Shown here in pieces: positions 6,665 through 16,085 of a DNA stretch of 64,000 nucleotides (position 1 is the stretch's first letter; each line of letters begins with the position of its first letter). A program made the translations under genes and the position numbers. The notes beneath the pieces are model-generated. The model was not told the DNA's origin, ran no database searches, and worked only from the letters and a program-made list of their open reading frames with translations. This DNA is from Bacillota bacterium (GTDB lineage: Bacteria > Bacillota > Dehalobacteriia > UBA4068 > UBA4997), in the NCBI GenBank assembly GCA_021771915.1, contig JAETNY010000002.1:1-64000 (forward strand), in the 5' to 3' direction.

Positions 6665-9217
6665 TTAATACAAATTAAAGAGGATTTTAGCAATCTCGGC
6701 TCTGGTAATATTTGCCAGCGGTTTAATAGTGCCGTCCTCATAACCGCTAACAAGTCCCAATGTCACCAAACGCTCCACCGATTCTCTTGCCCAAACGCTG
6801 ATATCCTCAGCGTCAGCAAATTCCTGCGCTTCAACTGGATAGTTATTGGTTAAAATACGGCTAATAACCGCCATTGCCTCCTGTCGGCTTATATTGCTGC
6901 GCGAATAGAAATAAAGCTGCCCCTTAACATCTTGGCCGGCCATCACGCCAGCGTCATAAACCGCACAAATAGAACCTAACGCCCAAGACGGAATATCTTC
7001 CTTATCCTGATAAGGAAGGACAATATCCGTTGCCGTTGTATCCAGCTGTAAATACCGGGCAATAATCACAGCAAATTCTCCCCTGGTTAAATTTCGTGAA
7101 GGATTAAATAGCTGCTCGCCTGCTTTATTAGTCTCGCCCTGCATCAAACCTCGCTCACTCAAATAGGTTATATAGGAAGCTGCCCAATGCTTACCAGCCA
7201 CATCTACATATGCAGTAGTATCAGAAACTGCAACTTCACCAACCTGTAAGCTAACCGATTTACGTGCCAGTTTGCCATCATTATCAGCCGCCACCAACGT
7301 CATACGATGCAAACCGTCCGCTAAAGCGCTGATTTCAGCGCGCATAATACCCGTAGCTTCATCATATTCAAAATCAAGCTGGCTGCCGTCAACAGTAAAC
7401 CGTAATTGCTCCTTGGTCGGGAAATAAGAGCCCAAACCAGCCACCACGCGGAAACTGATATTAGAAGTTTCACCGCTGGCCAAAGTAGTCGGCACTGTTA
7501 CCGCCACAATATTTGGCCCGTCACCCTGCGTCAGCTGCGCCACCTGCACCACAGCCTGTGCCTGACCGCTACGCGCAATAATCTTACCGCTTTCCGCCTG
7601 ACCGCCGGCATGATAAAGCCCTTCCTGGTCAATCGTACCAATATCACCCTCCAGCTCCCATGTCACACTGTTATCAGAAATAGACACAGCCTCACCTTTA
7701 TATAAACCGCTGACTGATAAATCAATCTCCTCACCCGGTAAAACCAAAAGCTGATTAACGGCATTATCCCCCTGATAAATCTGCAATTCGCTTAAAGCAG
7801 ATAAAATGTATAAAAACTGGCTGCCGCTGGCACTGCCTGAAGTTGCCTGCAAAACCACGGCTCCAGTCTTGTCGCCGGCTGTAAAAATATTTTCATGCAC
7901 TGTTCCCATAGAATTGCTGACCTGCCATTCCAGCGGTTGATTATTTTGCGCTGTCTGCATAGCATTATCCAAAAGCGTAACCTCCAGCGGCACTGAAGCA
8001 CCAGCCAGCACATAACGAAACTGCGGTTTAATATTCAAATAGGTAACCTGACCATCGGAACGGGCATGATTTAGCAAAAAAATGTAATTGGCGCACGGAC
8101 GTAAACGACCATCAGACGGAGAATTAACCACCGCCAGTGGCTGTCCGCTCAAACGCACAGAAACGGCCGAGGAACCACCGCCATCTAGGTTTATAGCATT
8201 CTGCACACCCAAAGCCGCCATTTCCTGCGCCAACACTGCCGGCGTTAAGCCAACACTGTAACCGGATTGCCGACCATCATTTTCAAAGAAAATCATACTG
8301 CCGTCTGCTTTAAAACCAATTGCTGTGCGCGCCGAAGTGCCTGTCGGCGTATCGTCAACCGCCGGCTGTCCATTCAAAAGCAACGATTTGCCGCCCACAG
8401 CGTAAACAACCTCCTGCCAAGCTGAATCGCTTACAGTTATACTAAATACAACCTCGTCACCAATATTAAAAACGCCTACTTTAGTAGCATCACCAGTAGC
8501 AGCAATAGTTAAAAGCATTTGATTAGCGGCAAGTGCGGTAGACTGGGCCGTTTCCACAACATCAACCACACGCATGCGTATTGAACAACCCAGATACGGG
8601 TCTTCAGTATCAAGCTTTTCCAGCAACACATTTGTTCCCATACTGTCTATACGCGTCTGTTCACCCCAGTTATGGTCATAAAGATTAACAGTATAAGATG
8701 AACGGGTTTTATTAAAATTTTCTACCTGCACACTATGGCCAGCGCCTTGCAGCAGCATAGTCAGCTGGGGTTTACCAAAAACAGCTGTGCCGTCGGCTCT
8801 AAAGCCCACGGCGTATGCTCCCCCGGCGGAGGTAATCAAAGTGCTGTCTTTAATTACAATGCCAATCGGGATACCAGTGCTGACATTAAAGAAATCTGCA
8901 TTAAAACCAGCCAGTGGGTCAGCTGACAAATCCGTCTGCAAATATTCCATCACATGGTTAATAGTAGATTTGCCATAAAAACCACGCCCATAAGCCACCA
9001 CTGGCAAAACATTTTCATTAGGTGTATACTCAATATAATGCTGTTTTTGCAGGCCCAGTTCATTTTCACCAGCTACATCATAATACTTTAAGCCAGCGCC
9101 AATATCATATACCTGCGGATAGGCTGCGGTAAGTGCATAAGCCGGAGAAACAACCGTTAAACAGGCAACTAACAGCAATGCAAAACTCCAGCCAAACAAC
9201 TTACACCATCTAAACAT
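6665..9217 (-). CDS. Exported phosphodiester glycosidase (NAGPA-type) with three SLH repeats
   Basis: The 850-residue protein starts with a signal peptide (SFALLLVACLTVVSPAYA). The region to about residue 385 is the NAGPA/DUF2233 fold, with NADFFNVSTGIPIGIVI and the hallmark NLDGGGSSA; this family removes N-acetylglucosamine from phosphodiesters. Beta-sandwich, Ig-like segments follow (about 390-660). Three S-layer homology repeats end the protein (about 670-730, 735-793 and 799-850; each has an LTRGEFAV-, ISRQEAMA- or ITRAEIAK-type core). SLH repeats bind secondary wall polymer, or the outer-membrane-linked wall in Negativicutes, so the enzyme is held at the cell surface. It lies 23 nt downstream of the next surface-protein gene. 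The substrate is inferred only. Confidence 0.85.
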   Translation of the reverse strand: MFRWCKLFGWSFALLLVACLTVVSPAYALTAAYPQVYDIGAGLKYYDVAGENELGLQKQHYIEYTPNENVLPVVAYGRGFYGKSTINHVMEYLQTDLSADPLAGFNADFFNVSTGIPIGIVIKDSTLITSAGGAYAVGFRADGTAVFGKPQLTMLLQGAGHSVQVENFNKTRSSYTVNLYDHNWGEQTRIDSMGTNVLLEKLDTEDPYLGCSIRMRVVDVVETAQSTALAANQMLLTIAATGDATKVGVFNIGDEVVFSITVSDSAWQEVVYAVGGKSLLLNGQPAVDDTPTGTSARTAIGFKADGSMIFFENDGRQSGYSVGLTPAVLAQEMAALGVQNAINLDGGGSSAVSVRLSGQPLAVVNSPSDGRLRPCANYIFLLNHARSDGQVTYLNIKPQFRYVLAGASVPLEVTLLDNAMQTAQNNQPLEWQVSNSMGTVHENIFTAGDKTGAVVLQATSGSASGSQFLYILSALSELQIYQGDNAVNQLLVLPGEEIDLSVSGLYKGEAVSISDNSVTWELEGDIGTIDQEGLYHAGGQAESGKIIARSGQAQAVVQVAQLTQGDGPNIVAVTVPTTLASGETSNISFRVVAGLGSYFPTKEQLRFTVDGSQLDFEYDEATGIMRAEISALADGLHRMTLVAADNDGKLARKSVSLQVGEVAVSDTTAYVDVAGKHWAASYITYLSERGLMQGETNKAGEQLFNPSRNLTRGEFAVIIARYLQLDTTATDIVLPYQDKEDIPSWALGSICAVYDAGVMAGQDVKGQLYFYSRSNISRQEAMAVISRILTNNYPVEAQEFADAEDISVWARESVERLVTLGLVSGYEDGTIKPLANITRAEIAKILFNLY

Positions 9218-9240
9218 ATAAATTTTTGCCCCCTAAACTA

Positions 9241-11274
9241 TCACGACTCCAAAGCATAAGAGATAATAACCTCTTTGCTGGCCGAATTAAATACACATTT
9301 ACATTTTAATTTCTCAGAAACATAACGTATTGGTACAAACGTCGTACCATTAACAATCTCTGGTGTGGAGTCAAACCCCTCTATATTTTTGCCAACTTCC
9401 ATATAAAACCGTTCATCATCTTTTTTAATAGTAATCTGCTTATGCTCGCTGTTATAATTCACAGAAGCACCCAAAGCTTCCGCAATTACGCGCACCGGCA
9501 CCAGCGTACGACCACCGGAAATATAAGGCGCCGCCGTTAAAGGTTTACTAACGCCATTAACTACATAGCTGGTTTTGCCAATACGCAAAACAACTTTACC
9601 AGCCACCAAACCCTTGCGATCCAGCGTAATCTTATATTTGGCAGTATCGCCATTTTCGGCCGTTACAATAACTTCTATTGGTGTAACGCTATCACCCATA
9701 ATAAACTGTTCAGACTCTACACCGCTAACCAAAGTTTTATTATTAACGCTGATTGTTGACTCCTTAGAGGAAGCAGTTGCTGTAATTGTATAATATTTTG
9801 AGTCGTCATCACCAGACGCTTTATATTCATAGTTAGTTCGACTAAACCCAGGTGATAATTTGGCTGGCAAATTATCAACTTTCAACACCAGATTATCCAA
9901 TAAATAGTTATCATCTAAAATTCTGGCGGAAGTTTCAATGTTATAATCCTGATAATGCTTAAAATCGGCACTGAAAACCCGAATAAAAATTTTATCATCC
10001 ATACTTAACTGCACAGGGTCAGAATAACCAGACTCTGAAAGCGGTATCATTTTTTTATCCACAACCAAAAAGGCGGCACAATTACTATCCACATAAGATG
10101 GACGGAAAGAGAAAAAGCTGTAAGCAGAATCCATTACAAGTTCATATTCATAAACATCACGATTAAATACAGGTATGGTATCCTGCATCATCATTGAAGA
10201 TTCATTTTTAGAATTGCCCTGCTTAATGCGTAGATTGGTCAAAGCCGGGTCAGAACCATCAGAACGGGTTGTACGCAACAAATTAATAGTATAAACATTA
10301 ATCTGATTATTCAAATCAGTTACCATAACCATAACCTGATTACCGCTCGTGCTGGTTGTATAATTTCCACTGGGCTTGCCGCTGGGAACAATAACGCCGT
10401 CCATGCTGATGCTGGCGCCAGTATTACCCAGAGTTGGCGTTATTGATACGCTGCGCGCATTGTTAGGCAGCATAACATAATAATTATAAACATCTGGGTC
10501 AAAGGCCGGAAACATCTCATAGCTATCCGTGCCAGAAGTTACTTTAAGCGCACTTAAAGCACCCTGCGCAGTGGCCTCATCAGAAAGACGCTTAATTTCA
10601 ATTTTATATTGCGTATAGTTGTTTGGCTTGTCCTTAGGCGCCACAGTTATGTAAACCGGCATTGGTTTGGCTTCAGGCAAATCAATGTCCCAGGTATTAT
10701 TATCTGAAAGCTTGGTATTATACTGTACAATATAATCGTTTGAACTCTGTTTAACCTCCATAGTTAAAACGTCAACCCAGGATGGTACTGTTAAAACATT
10801 ATTGGAAACGAGAGAATCAAAAGTGTAGTTAAAATTGTTACCACTGAAAATAACCGACTCAATTCCCTGCGCTTTACGACGCAACTGCAAATAATAATGC
10901 TTTTGCAGGTTTCCATCTTTGTCTAAAATTTTAATAGTCAAGTCAGCATATTCATTGGGCAGACTAACTACATAATATTTACCGTCCAGATTAGCCCCCT
11001 CAATATCATAATAACCATTAGTGACGCTGGCTCGAATACGTACTGTGCTCCAGTCTACCACTTGACTCATTGAACTGTCAATCTTAGAACCGGAAATCAC
11101 CACCGTATCATCAGTATCATGATAATCATACAAATATATTTTTTCCAATTCATAATTTGTAGTGGTGGCTGCCGCCGCACTCCGGGCTGTAATAGTATAA
11201 ACCAGAATAGTAGCTGCGAATACACACAGGACTGTTAGCCATACTGACTTTTTGTTAAATAAAGCTGCAAGCAT
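9241..11274 (-). CDS. Exported protein with cadherin-like repeats and a copper-amine-oxidase-like domain
   Basis: The 677-residue protein has an N-terminal signal or anchor helix (VWLTVLCVFAATILVYTITA). It contains several cadherin-like beta-sandwich repeats (for example LSALKVTSGTDSYEMFPAFD, LTNLRIKQGNS and LDNLVLKVDNLPAKLSPGF). It ends with a copper-amine-oxidase N-terminal-like domain (about residues 560-675; GGRTLVPVRVIAEALGASV and NGTTFVPIRYVSEKL). That domain is common in Bacillota surface proteins and is thought to be a wall- or ligand-binding stalk rather than an enzyme. GGAGG lies 10 nt before the ATG. It is the first gene of a two-gene unit with the SLH protein. The function is unknown, probably structural or adhesive. 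Confidence 0.75.
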   Translation of the reverse strand: MLAALFNKKSVWLTVLCVFAATILVYTITARSAAAATTTNYELEKIYLYDYHDTDDTVVISGSKIDSSMSQVVDWSTVRIRASVTNGYYDIEGANLDGKYYVVSLPNEYADLTIKILDKDGNLQKHYYLQLRRKAQGIESVIFSGNNFNYTFDSLVSNNVLTVPSWVDVLTMEVKQSSNDYIVQYNTKLSDNNTWDIDLPEAKPMPVYITVAPKDKPNNYTQYKIEIKRLSDEATAQGALSALKVTSGTDSYEMFPAFDPDVYNYYVMLPNNARSVSITPTLGNTGASISMDGVIVPSGKPSGNYTTSTSGNQVMVMVTDLNNQINVYTINLLRTTRSDGSDPALTNLRIKQGNSKNESSMMMQDTIPVFNRDVYEYELVMDSAYSFFSFRPSYVDSNCAAFLVVDKKMIPLSESGYSDPVQLSMDDKIFIRVFSADFKHYQDYNIETSARILDDNYLLDNLVLKVDNLPAKLSPGFSRTNYEYKASGDDDSKYYTITATASSKESTISVNNKTLVSGVESEQFIMGDSVTPIEVIVTAENGDTAKYKITLDRKGLVAGKVVLRIGKTSYVVNGVSKPLTAAPYISGGRTLVPVRVIAEALGASVNYNSEHKQITIKKDDERFYMEVGKNIEGFDSTPEIVNGTTFVPIRYVSEKLKCKCVFNSASKEVIISYALES

Positions 11275-11506
11275 AAAAATAAGTCCTCCCTTTTAAAATA
11301 CAACGGGCTGAGCCTGTTGTTAAAAGCTAAAATAAAAGTTTTTTTCAAAAATTTAACAACTATACTTTGCTATAATGCATTGTACCACAAAACGCCTGAA
11401 TAAACAACCTGCTAAGCCAAATTTTTTTACCCAAAATTTGTATATTTCAAAAAACAAGTGCACTTTTAGTAATTTTTTTCCAAAATAAATATCTGCAAGT
11501 CTATTT

Positions 11507-11914
11507 TTACAATTTAAACGCATGCGGCAACAAGTCTTTTAATAAAAAATGCTGTGGTTGGCCGCCATTTACTCCCTGCTTACCAACAATCCAGATTGGC
11601 ATGTCAGGCTTTGCAAATTCGGCCAAAACCTGTAAACAAAGCGCACAGGGCAAAGCGGTTACCGTCAACATCTGCGGTGACTGTGCAGGGCTTAACTTAC
11701 CGGCCGCAACAGCCGCAAAAACAGCTACTCTCTCCGCACAAACCGTCGCCCCATATGAAGCATTTTCTACATTGCAGCCACAGCTTACCGAACCATCAGC
11801 CAACAAAAGCGCCGCACCAACCTGAAAATGTGAATATGGCGCATAAGCTGTTTCTGCGGCTTGCTGTGCCCGATTTAACAAATTTTTTATTTCCGGTGTA
11901 ATAACAGTCTGCAA
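11507..11914 (-). CDS. cdd: Cytidine deaminase
   Basis: The roughly 135-residue homotetrameric-type enzyme converts cytidine and deoxycytidine to uridine and deoxyuridine in pyrimidine salvage. It shows FQVGAALL, the catalytic CAER motif (Cys59, Glu61) and the paired zinc ligands PCALC (Cys90, Cys93) followed by QVLAEF. Family members usually read PCGxC; Leu here is a small change outside the ligands. I chose the TTG at 11914 because AAGGAG lies 11 nt upstream, while the GTG at 11926 overlaps that site. It is the last gene of the long leftward run that starts with cobT. Confidence 0.9.
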   Translation of the reverse strand: MQTVITPEIKNLLNRAQQAAETAYAPYSHFQVGAALLLADGSVSCGCNVENASYGATVCAERVAVFAAVAAGKLSPAQSPQMLTVTALPCALCLQVLAEFAKPDMPIWIVGKQGVNGGQPQHFLLKDLLPHAFKL

Positions 11915-11949
11915 AATTAATTTCACTCCTTAAAAAATTTCTATTTTTT

Positions 11950-13080
11950 TTAAACAGCATAAATATTAGTTTCCCAACCTGGAATATATGGGTGATGCCG
12001 CAGATATAAACGATAATCGGGATTTAACTGTTTAATTAACAATGGCAAAGTAAAAATATCCTCGGTGCGATGATAAGCAGCCACTGACAATTTTGGACGC
12101 GCCCCAGCCAGCACCTGCCGTCCGCCCAGCAATGCCCACTCCTCTGCGCCTTCAACGTCCATTTTAATAAAAGTAGGCGCAGCCTCTAAATAGTCACGCT
12201 GTAAATCGTCCAAACTTATCCCCTGCACCACGTATTGTTTTTTCGCTCTGGCCTGCCGTGTATTTTGAACATCATTTTGCAACAACGCAGAATTTCGTCC
12301 AGCCTGACCACTGAAAACCAAATCGCCGCTATGTTGGTATATTGCCAAAGGCAAAGTAAAACAGTTTAACAATTCTGCCAATCTAGCCTGAAGTTTGGCA
12401 AAATTTTTGCTGTCAGGCTCCAAAGCCCATATTTGTCGCCAACTTCCAGATGCAAAATCCGCAAATTCCAGCACCGTATCACCATCATAAGCACCCAAAT
12501 CCAAATAAATCTCATCTGATTGCAAATTTAGAAGTCGCCATGCGTCTGCACGTGATGAAGTAACTGATTGTAAAAAATCAACCCGGCCTGTCCACATATA
12601 ATATAAATAGTTAATATAAACGGCTCTGGAAGCTGCGTCTGCCCAAACCTCGGCCGCCGCAGCCAATCTTTGCCGATTCTGCTGCCAAAAAGCTTCATCA
12701 GCCAATGTGTTGCCAAAAAGCGGCAAATGTGGCGCATAAAGTTCCTGCTCCGATGCAATTTGGTTTATATTAGCCAAAACCTCCGGCTGCTCCGTACCAA
12801 AACAGACCAGCACTATCATATCACCAAAACACTGTTTAGCCTCGGCATAAGTCAGCACCGGCATGCCAGCAAAGCTTTGACCACGCACAAATTCATCACT
12901 GGCAAAAATGCCGGCCGGCTCCAGTTGCCTTACTGCCAACTGATTTAACAGCTTATCCGCACCATCTCCCATGCCGTAAAGCACCAAAGGTTTGTTGGCA
13001 GCCAAATCTGGCAGACGTTGCCAAAAAGATTTTTCCTTATCAATACCACTTATTTCAATATCCCAAAGCTTGATAGCCAA
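11950..13080 (-). CDS. FkbM-family SAM-dependent methyltransferase
   Basis: In the 376-residue protein, the C-terminal half carries the SAM-binding motif LDLGAYDGDTVLEF (about residue 195). It also has the FkbM signature TFIKMDVEGAEEWALLGG (about residue 305). The N-terminal half looks like a sugar-nucleotide or Rossmann-like domain (LVLYGMGDGADKLLNQL, IVLVCFGTEQPEVL). FkbM proteins O-methylate sugars or polyketides. No glycan cluster surrounds it, so the substrate is unknown. The TTG start at 13080 has GAGG 8 nt upstream. Confidence 0.85.
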   Translation of the reverse strand: MAIKLWDIEISGIDKEKSFWQRLPDLAANKPLVLYGMGDGADKLLNQLAVRQLEPAGIFASDEFVRGQSFAGMPVLTYAEAKQCFGDMIVLVCFGTEQPEVLANINQIASEQELYAPHLPLFGNTLADEAFWQQNRQRLAAAAEVWADAASRAVYINYLYYMWTGRVDFLQSVTSSRADAWRLLNLQSDEIYLDLGAYDGDTVLEFADFASGSWRQIWALEPDSKNFAKLQARLAELLNCFTLPLAIYQHSGDLVFSGQAGRNSALLQNDVQNTRQARAKKQYVVQGISLDDLQRDYLEAAPTFIKMDVEGAEEWALLGGRQVLAGARPKLSVAAYHRTEDIFTLPLLIKQLNPDYRLYLRHHPYIPGWETNIYAV

Positions 13081-13099
13081 TTTATTTTCCTCTAATTAA

Positions 13100-14068
13100 T
13101 TAAACCGTTAACAACAAAAATGATATATAACAAAGCACTCCGGCTAAAAGCAGCAGCAAACTCTTAGCTGCTCCCAACCGCCGACCATGACTATTGCTCC
13201 ATACATAAATCATCATAACCAGACCGGCCGCTATACCGCAGACCAACAGCACTATTGATTGATAGCCAAAAATATACACCGTGCCAGCCGTATATAAAAA
13301 GTCGGCAATAGCCAGAATTGTAAAATTGAACAAATTGCTGCCTAAAATATTACCGCAGGCAGCATTATAATTGCCCAGGCGCACCAGCTGACTGGTAGAC
13401 ACCAACTCTGGCAGAGAGGTTGCAACACCCAAAAATACCGCGCCGGCAAAAGAAGCTCCTAAATTATAGGTCTGGCTTATTTTATCTGTAATAACGGTCA
13501 GAGCAATGCTGACCAAAACCAGACACAAACTCAAAAAAGCAAAACGCATAAGTATCTGCCGCGGTGTTAAACCGCTAACAGCTGCATCATTTACAGACTC
13601 TGAACTATCCTCACCGCTTAAGGTTTTAACCCCCAGCACATATAAAATGACAATTAAAACAGAAGCAATGTTAACGCCAAAAAGATAAATATGGAATAAA
13701 TCAGCAGCCAGCACTGCCAACAAAGCATAAATAGTCAGCGTAAACAGCACAGTTTTAGCATGGCTGGCAGCAACAGGCCGTCGCCTTATAATTTTAAAAC
13801 CTAACAATGAAACCATAGACAGCGCCGCCACATTAAACAAATTACTGCCTAAAATATTGCCAACAACCATTTCCGGTTCATCTAAAAACACAACCAAAGA
13901 TATACTTGTAAACAACTCCGGCAATGATGTAACCGCAGCCAGAAGCACGCCGCCTAAAAAAGCCCCAGACAAATTGGTTTGCTTATCCAACAAATCAACA
14001 TAATTTGACAATTTTAAGGAAAGCAAAATCACCAGCAACGCCGATACGGCATAAGCCAAAATTAACAT
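13100..14068 (-). CDS. Sodium/calcium exchanger family protein (YrbG/CaxA-like)
   Basis: The 322-residue membrane protein has about ten helices in two inverted halves. Each half has an ion-binding alpha-repeat: GVLLAAVTSLPELFTS with GNILGSNLFN, and AVFLGVATSLPELVST with GNILGSNLFN. This is the signature of K-independent Na/Ca (or cation/proton-coupled) exchangers that export calcium. GGGAGG lies 12 nt before the ATG. It sits between the asparaginase and FkbM genes in the same direction. Confidence 0.9.
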   Translation of the reverse strand: MLILAYAVSALLVILLSLKLSNYVDLLDKQTNLSGAFLGGVLLAAVTSLPELFTSISLVVFLDEPEMVVGNILGSNLFNVAALSMVSLLGFKIIRRRPVAASHAKTVLFTLTIYALLAVLAADLFHIYLFGVNIASVLIVILYVLGVKTLSGEDSSESVNDAAVSGLTPRQILMRFAFLSLCLVLVSIALTVITDKISQTYNLGASFAGAVFLGVATSLPELVSTSQLVRLGNYNAACGNILGSNLFNFTILAIADFLYTAGTVYIFGYQSIVLLVCGIAAGLVMMIYVWSNSHGRRLGAAKSLLLLLAGVLCYISFLLLTV

Positions 14069-14166
14069 TATCTGTTAAATCCTCCCTGTAATAAGGTAAA
14101 TTACTTCTTAATAATTATATTTATCTTACAATTATATATAACAGATAATTATTAATTCGATGTAAA

Positions 14167-15150
14167 TTAATACAGCCTGAAATATCTCTCAATATCGATA
14201 TTTTTTTTGCCACAGGCTAAGGCCAACATCAACAGTATTCTGGCCTTTTGCGGCGATAAATCAGCAGACGGCAGTAAACCGGGCAAATGGCTGACTGTAA
14301 AACCGCTTTGCGTGCGAGAAGCCACCGCGCAAATAATGCCACGCTCTAATAGTTTTTGCAGTTGCTCCTTCACCGCGTCAGAAAATGTTCCATTACCAAA
14401 ACCAGCCAAAACAACGCCGGCAGCACCCAAATCTGCCATTGCTGTCAGCAGTCTGGCATCAACACCAGCAGCCATATAAAAAATTTCTACCGGCGGCAGA
14501 TTATCTATATCTGTCAAATATAATTCAGTATCAAGAGTATGTTGCTGACCCGGCCAGGCAACAAAACGTACCTGACCGGCCACCACATAGCCCAGAGGCC
14601 CAAATTCACCACTGCCAAAACTATGCAAACGAAAACTATCCTGCTTAGTTGCCTGTCTGGCTGATAAAATAGTATCATTCATCACCAACAAAACGCCCCG
14701 ACGCTGGCTCTCTGGTGTTGCGGCCACAGCTACAGCATTATATAAATTGACCGGCCCGTCTGTACCATAAGCAGAAAGCGGCCGCATAGCGCCAGTCAAT
14801 ACCACCGGTTTTGATGTTTTCAGCAACAAATTCAAAAAATAGGCCAATTCCTCCATGGTATCCGTACCAGCTGTAATCACCAAGGCGTCCACATTATCAG
14901 CTGACAAGATTTCATTCGCCCTTTTGGTCAGACCAAGCCATAATGCCGGGTTTGCATTCTCACTGGCCACTTGACAAAAATTTTCCACTTGCAAATCGGC
15001 CAAATCATTAATCTCCGGCAACGCCGCCAATACTTCTTCCACCCTGGCCGCACCGGCCGTATAACCTAGAAAGTCCAGTTTAGAATCCGCAAGTCCGGCA
15101 ATAGTACCCCCACTGGCCAAAATCTGAATTTTCGGCTTTATACTCATCAT
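14167..15150 (-). CDS. L-asparaginase family amidohydrolase
   Basis: The protein hydrolyses asparagine to aspartate and ammonia. The N-terminal nucleophile motif ILASGGTIAG (Thr16) and the second active-site motif VITAGTDTMEELAYFL are both intact. No signal peptide is seen, so a cytosolic enzyme is likely. The frame reaches a TTG at 15162, but GGAG lies 6 nt before the ATG at 15150 (a second ATG follows immediately). It is downstream of trxB in the cobT-to-cdd run. Confidence 0.9.
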   Translation of the reverse strand: MMSIKPKIQILASGGTIAGLADSKLDFLGYTAGAARVEEVLAALPEINDLADLQVENFCQVASENANPALWLGLTKRANEILSADNVDALVITAGTDTMEELAYFLNLLLKTSKPVVLTGAMRPLSAYGTDGPVNLYNAVAVAATPESQRRGVLLVMNDTILSARQATKQDSFRLHSFGSGEFGPLGYVVAGQVRFVAWPGQQHTLDTELYLTDIDNLPPVEIFYMAAGVDARLLTAMADLGAAGVVLAGFGNGTFSDAVKEQLQKLLERGIICAVASRTQSGFTVSHLPGLLPSADLSPQKARILLMLALACGKKNIDIERYFRLY

Positions 15151-15179
15151 ACCACACTCCAATATATTACATTTTTTGT

Positions 15180-16082
15180 TTAATGCAAATAAGCAATCGC
15201 CCGGCTGGCAGCCACAGCACCGTCAGCCGCAGCCGTTATCAGCTGACGCAGAGGCTTGGTACGGCAATCGCCAGCCACATAAACCCCAGGCAAAGCAGTA
15301 CAACAGTCCTCACCGGCAATCACATAACCAGATGCGTCTAAAGCCAAGTTATCTGATAAAATTTGATTAGACGGCAGCTTGCCAATAGCCTGAAAAACCG
15401 CCGCCGTCGGCAAAACCTCGCGGCCATCCGGCGTTTGCAGAACCAACTGTTCCAAACGCTTATTGCCCTCAAATCTGCTAACCTGCGCTGGCATATGCAA
15501 CACAATATTCGGACGCTGCTTTATCTTCTGCACCAAAGCCGCCTCTGCCCGAAAACTATCTCGACGATGCACTAAATGTACATGCAGACAGATTTTGCTC
15601 AAAAACAAGGCTTCTTCCAGCGCCGTATTGCCGCCGCCAATAACCGCCACGTCTTTACCCTTATAAAGCATGCCGTCGCAGGCTGCACAAAAAGAAACAC
15701 CACGCCCCAAAAACTGCTCCTCGCCCGGACAGTCCAAACGCCGTGCCACCAAACCAGCCGCCCAAATGATTGTTCTGGCCTGATATTTAGCGCCGCTGGC
15801 AGTTTCAACCTCTTTGATTTCTTCCGTCAAATGCAGCTTAGAAACTGTTTCGTATTTAATTTCCAACTCCAGAGCCGCCGTCTGCTCCAAAAGACGCTGC
15901 ACAAAAGCCACACCGCTGACTTTAGGCAGTGCTGGATAATTTTCCAATTCCGGACTGGCAATAATCTGACCGCCCGGCGCACCTCCCTCTAAAAGCAAAG
16001 TGTTTAATCCGCCACGGCGCGCATAAATCGCCGCCGTCAGACCAGCTATACCGCCGCCAACAATAATCAAATCATAAAGCAT
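15180..16082 (-). CDS. trxB: Thioredoxin reductase (NADPH)
   Basis: The 300-residue flavoprotein transfers electrons from NADPH to thioredoxin. Visible are the FAD-binding IIVGGGIAGLTAAIYARRGG, the redox-active FCAACDG (Cys132, Cys135), the NADPH-binding VAVIGGGNTALEEALFLS and the second FAD motif GVYVAGDCRTKPLRQLITAAADGA. AGGAGG lies 8 nt before the ATG. It starts 3 nt after the mscS-like gene ends. Confidence 0.93.
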   Translation of the reverse strand: MLYDLIIVGGGIAGLTAAIYARRGGLNTLLLEGGAPGGQIIASPELENYPALPKVSGVAFVQRLLEQTAALELEIKYETVSKLHLTEEIKEVETASGAKYQARTIIWAAGLVARRLDCPGEEQFLGRGVSFCAACDGMLYKGKDVAVIGGGNTALEEALFLSKICLHVHLVHRRDSFRAEAALVQKIKQRPNIVLHMPAQVSRFEGNKRLEQLVLQTPDGREVLPTAAVFQAIGKLPSNQILSDNLALDASGYVIAGEDCCTALPGVYVAGDCRTKPLRQLITAAADGAVAASRAIAYLH

Positions 16083-16085
16083 CGG

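Noticed and set aside
11275-11506. Terminator or promoter in the 230-base gap before the cadherin-like gene
   Set aside because: There is an AAGTGCACTT palindrome near a T-run and a small hairpin (11302-11320) close to the Shine-Dalgarno site, but neither has a proper stem-loop plus U-tract, and no clear -35/-10 pair is seen.
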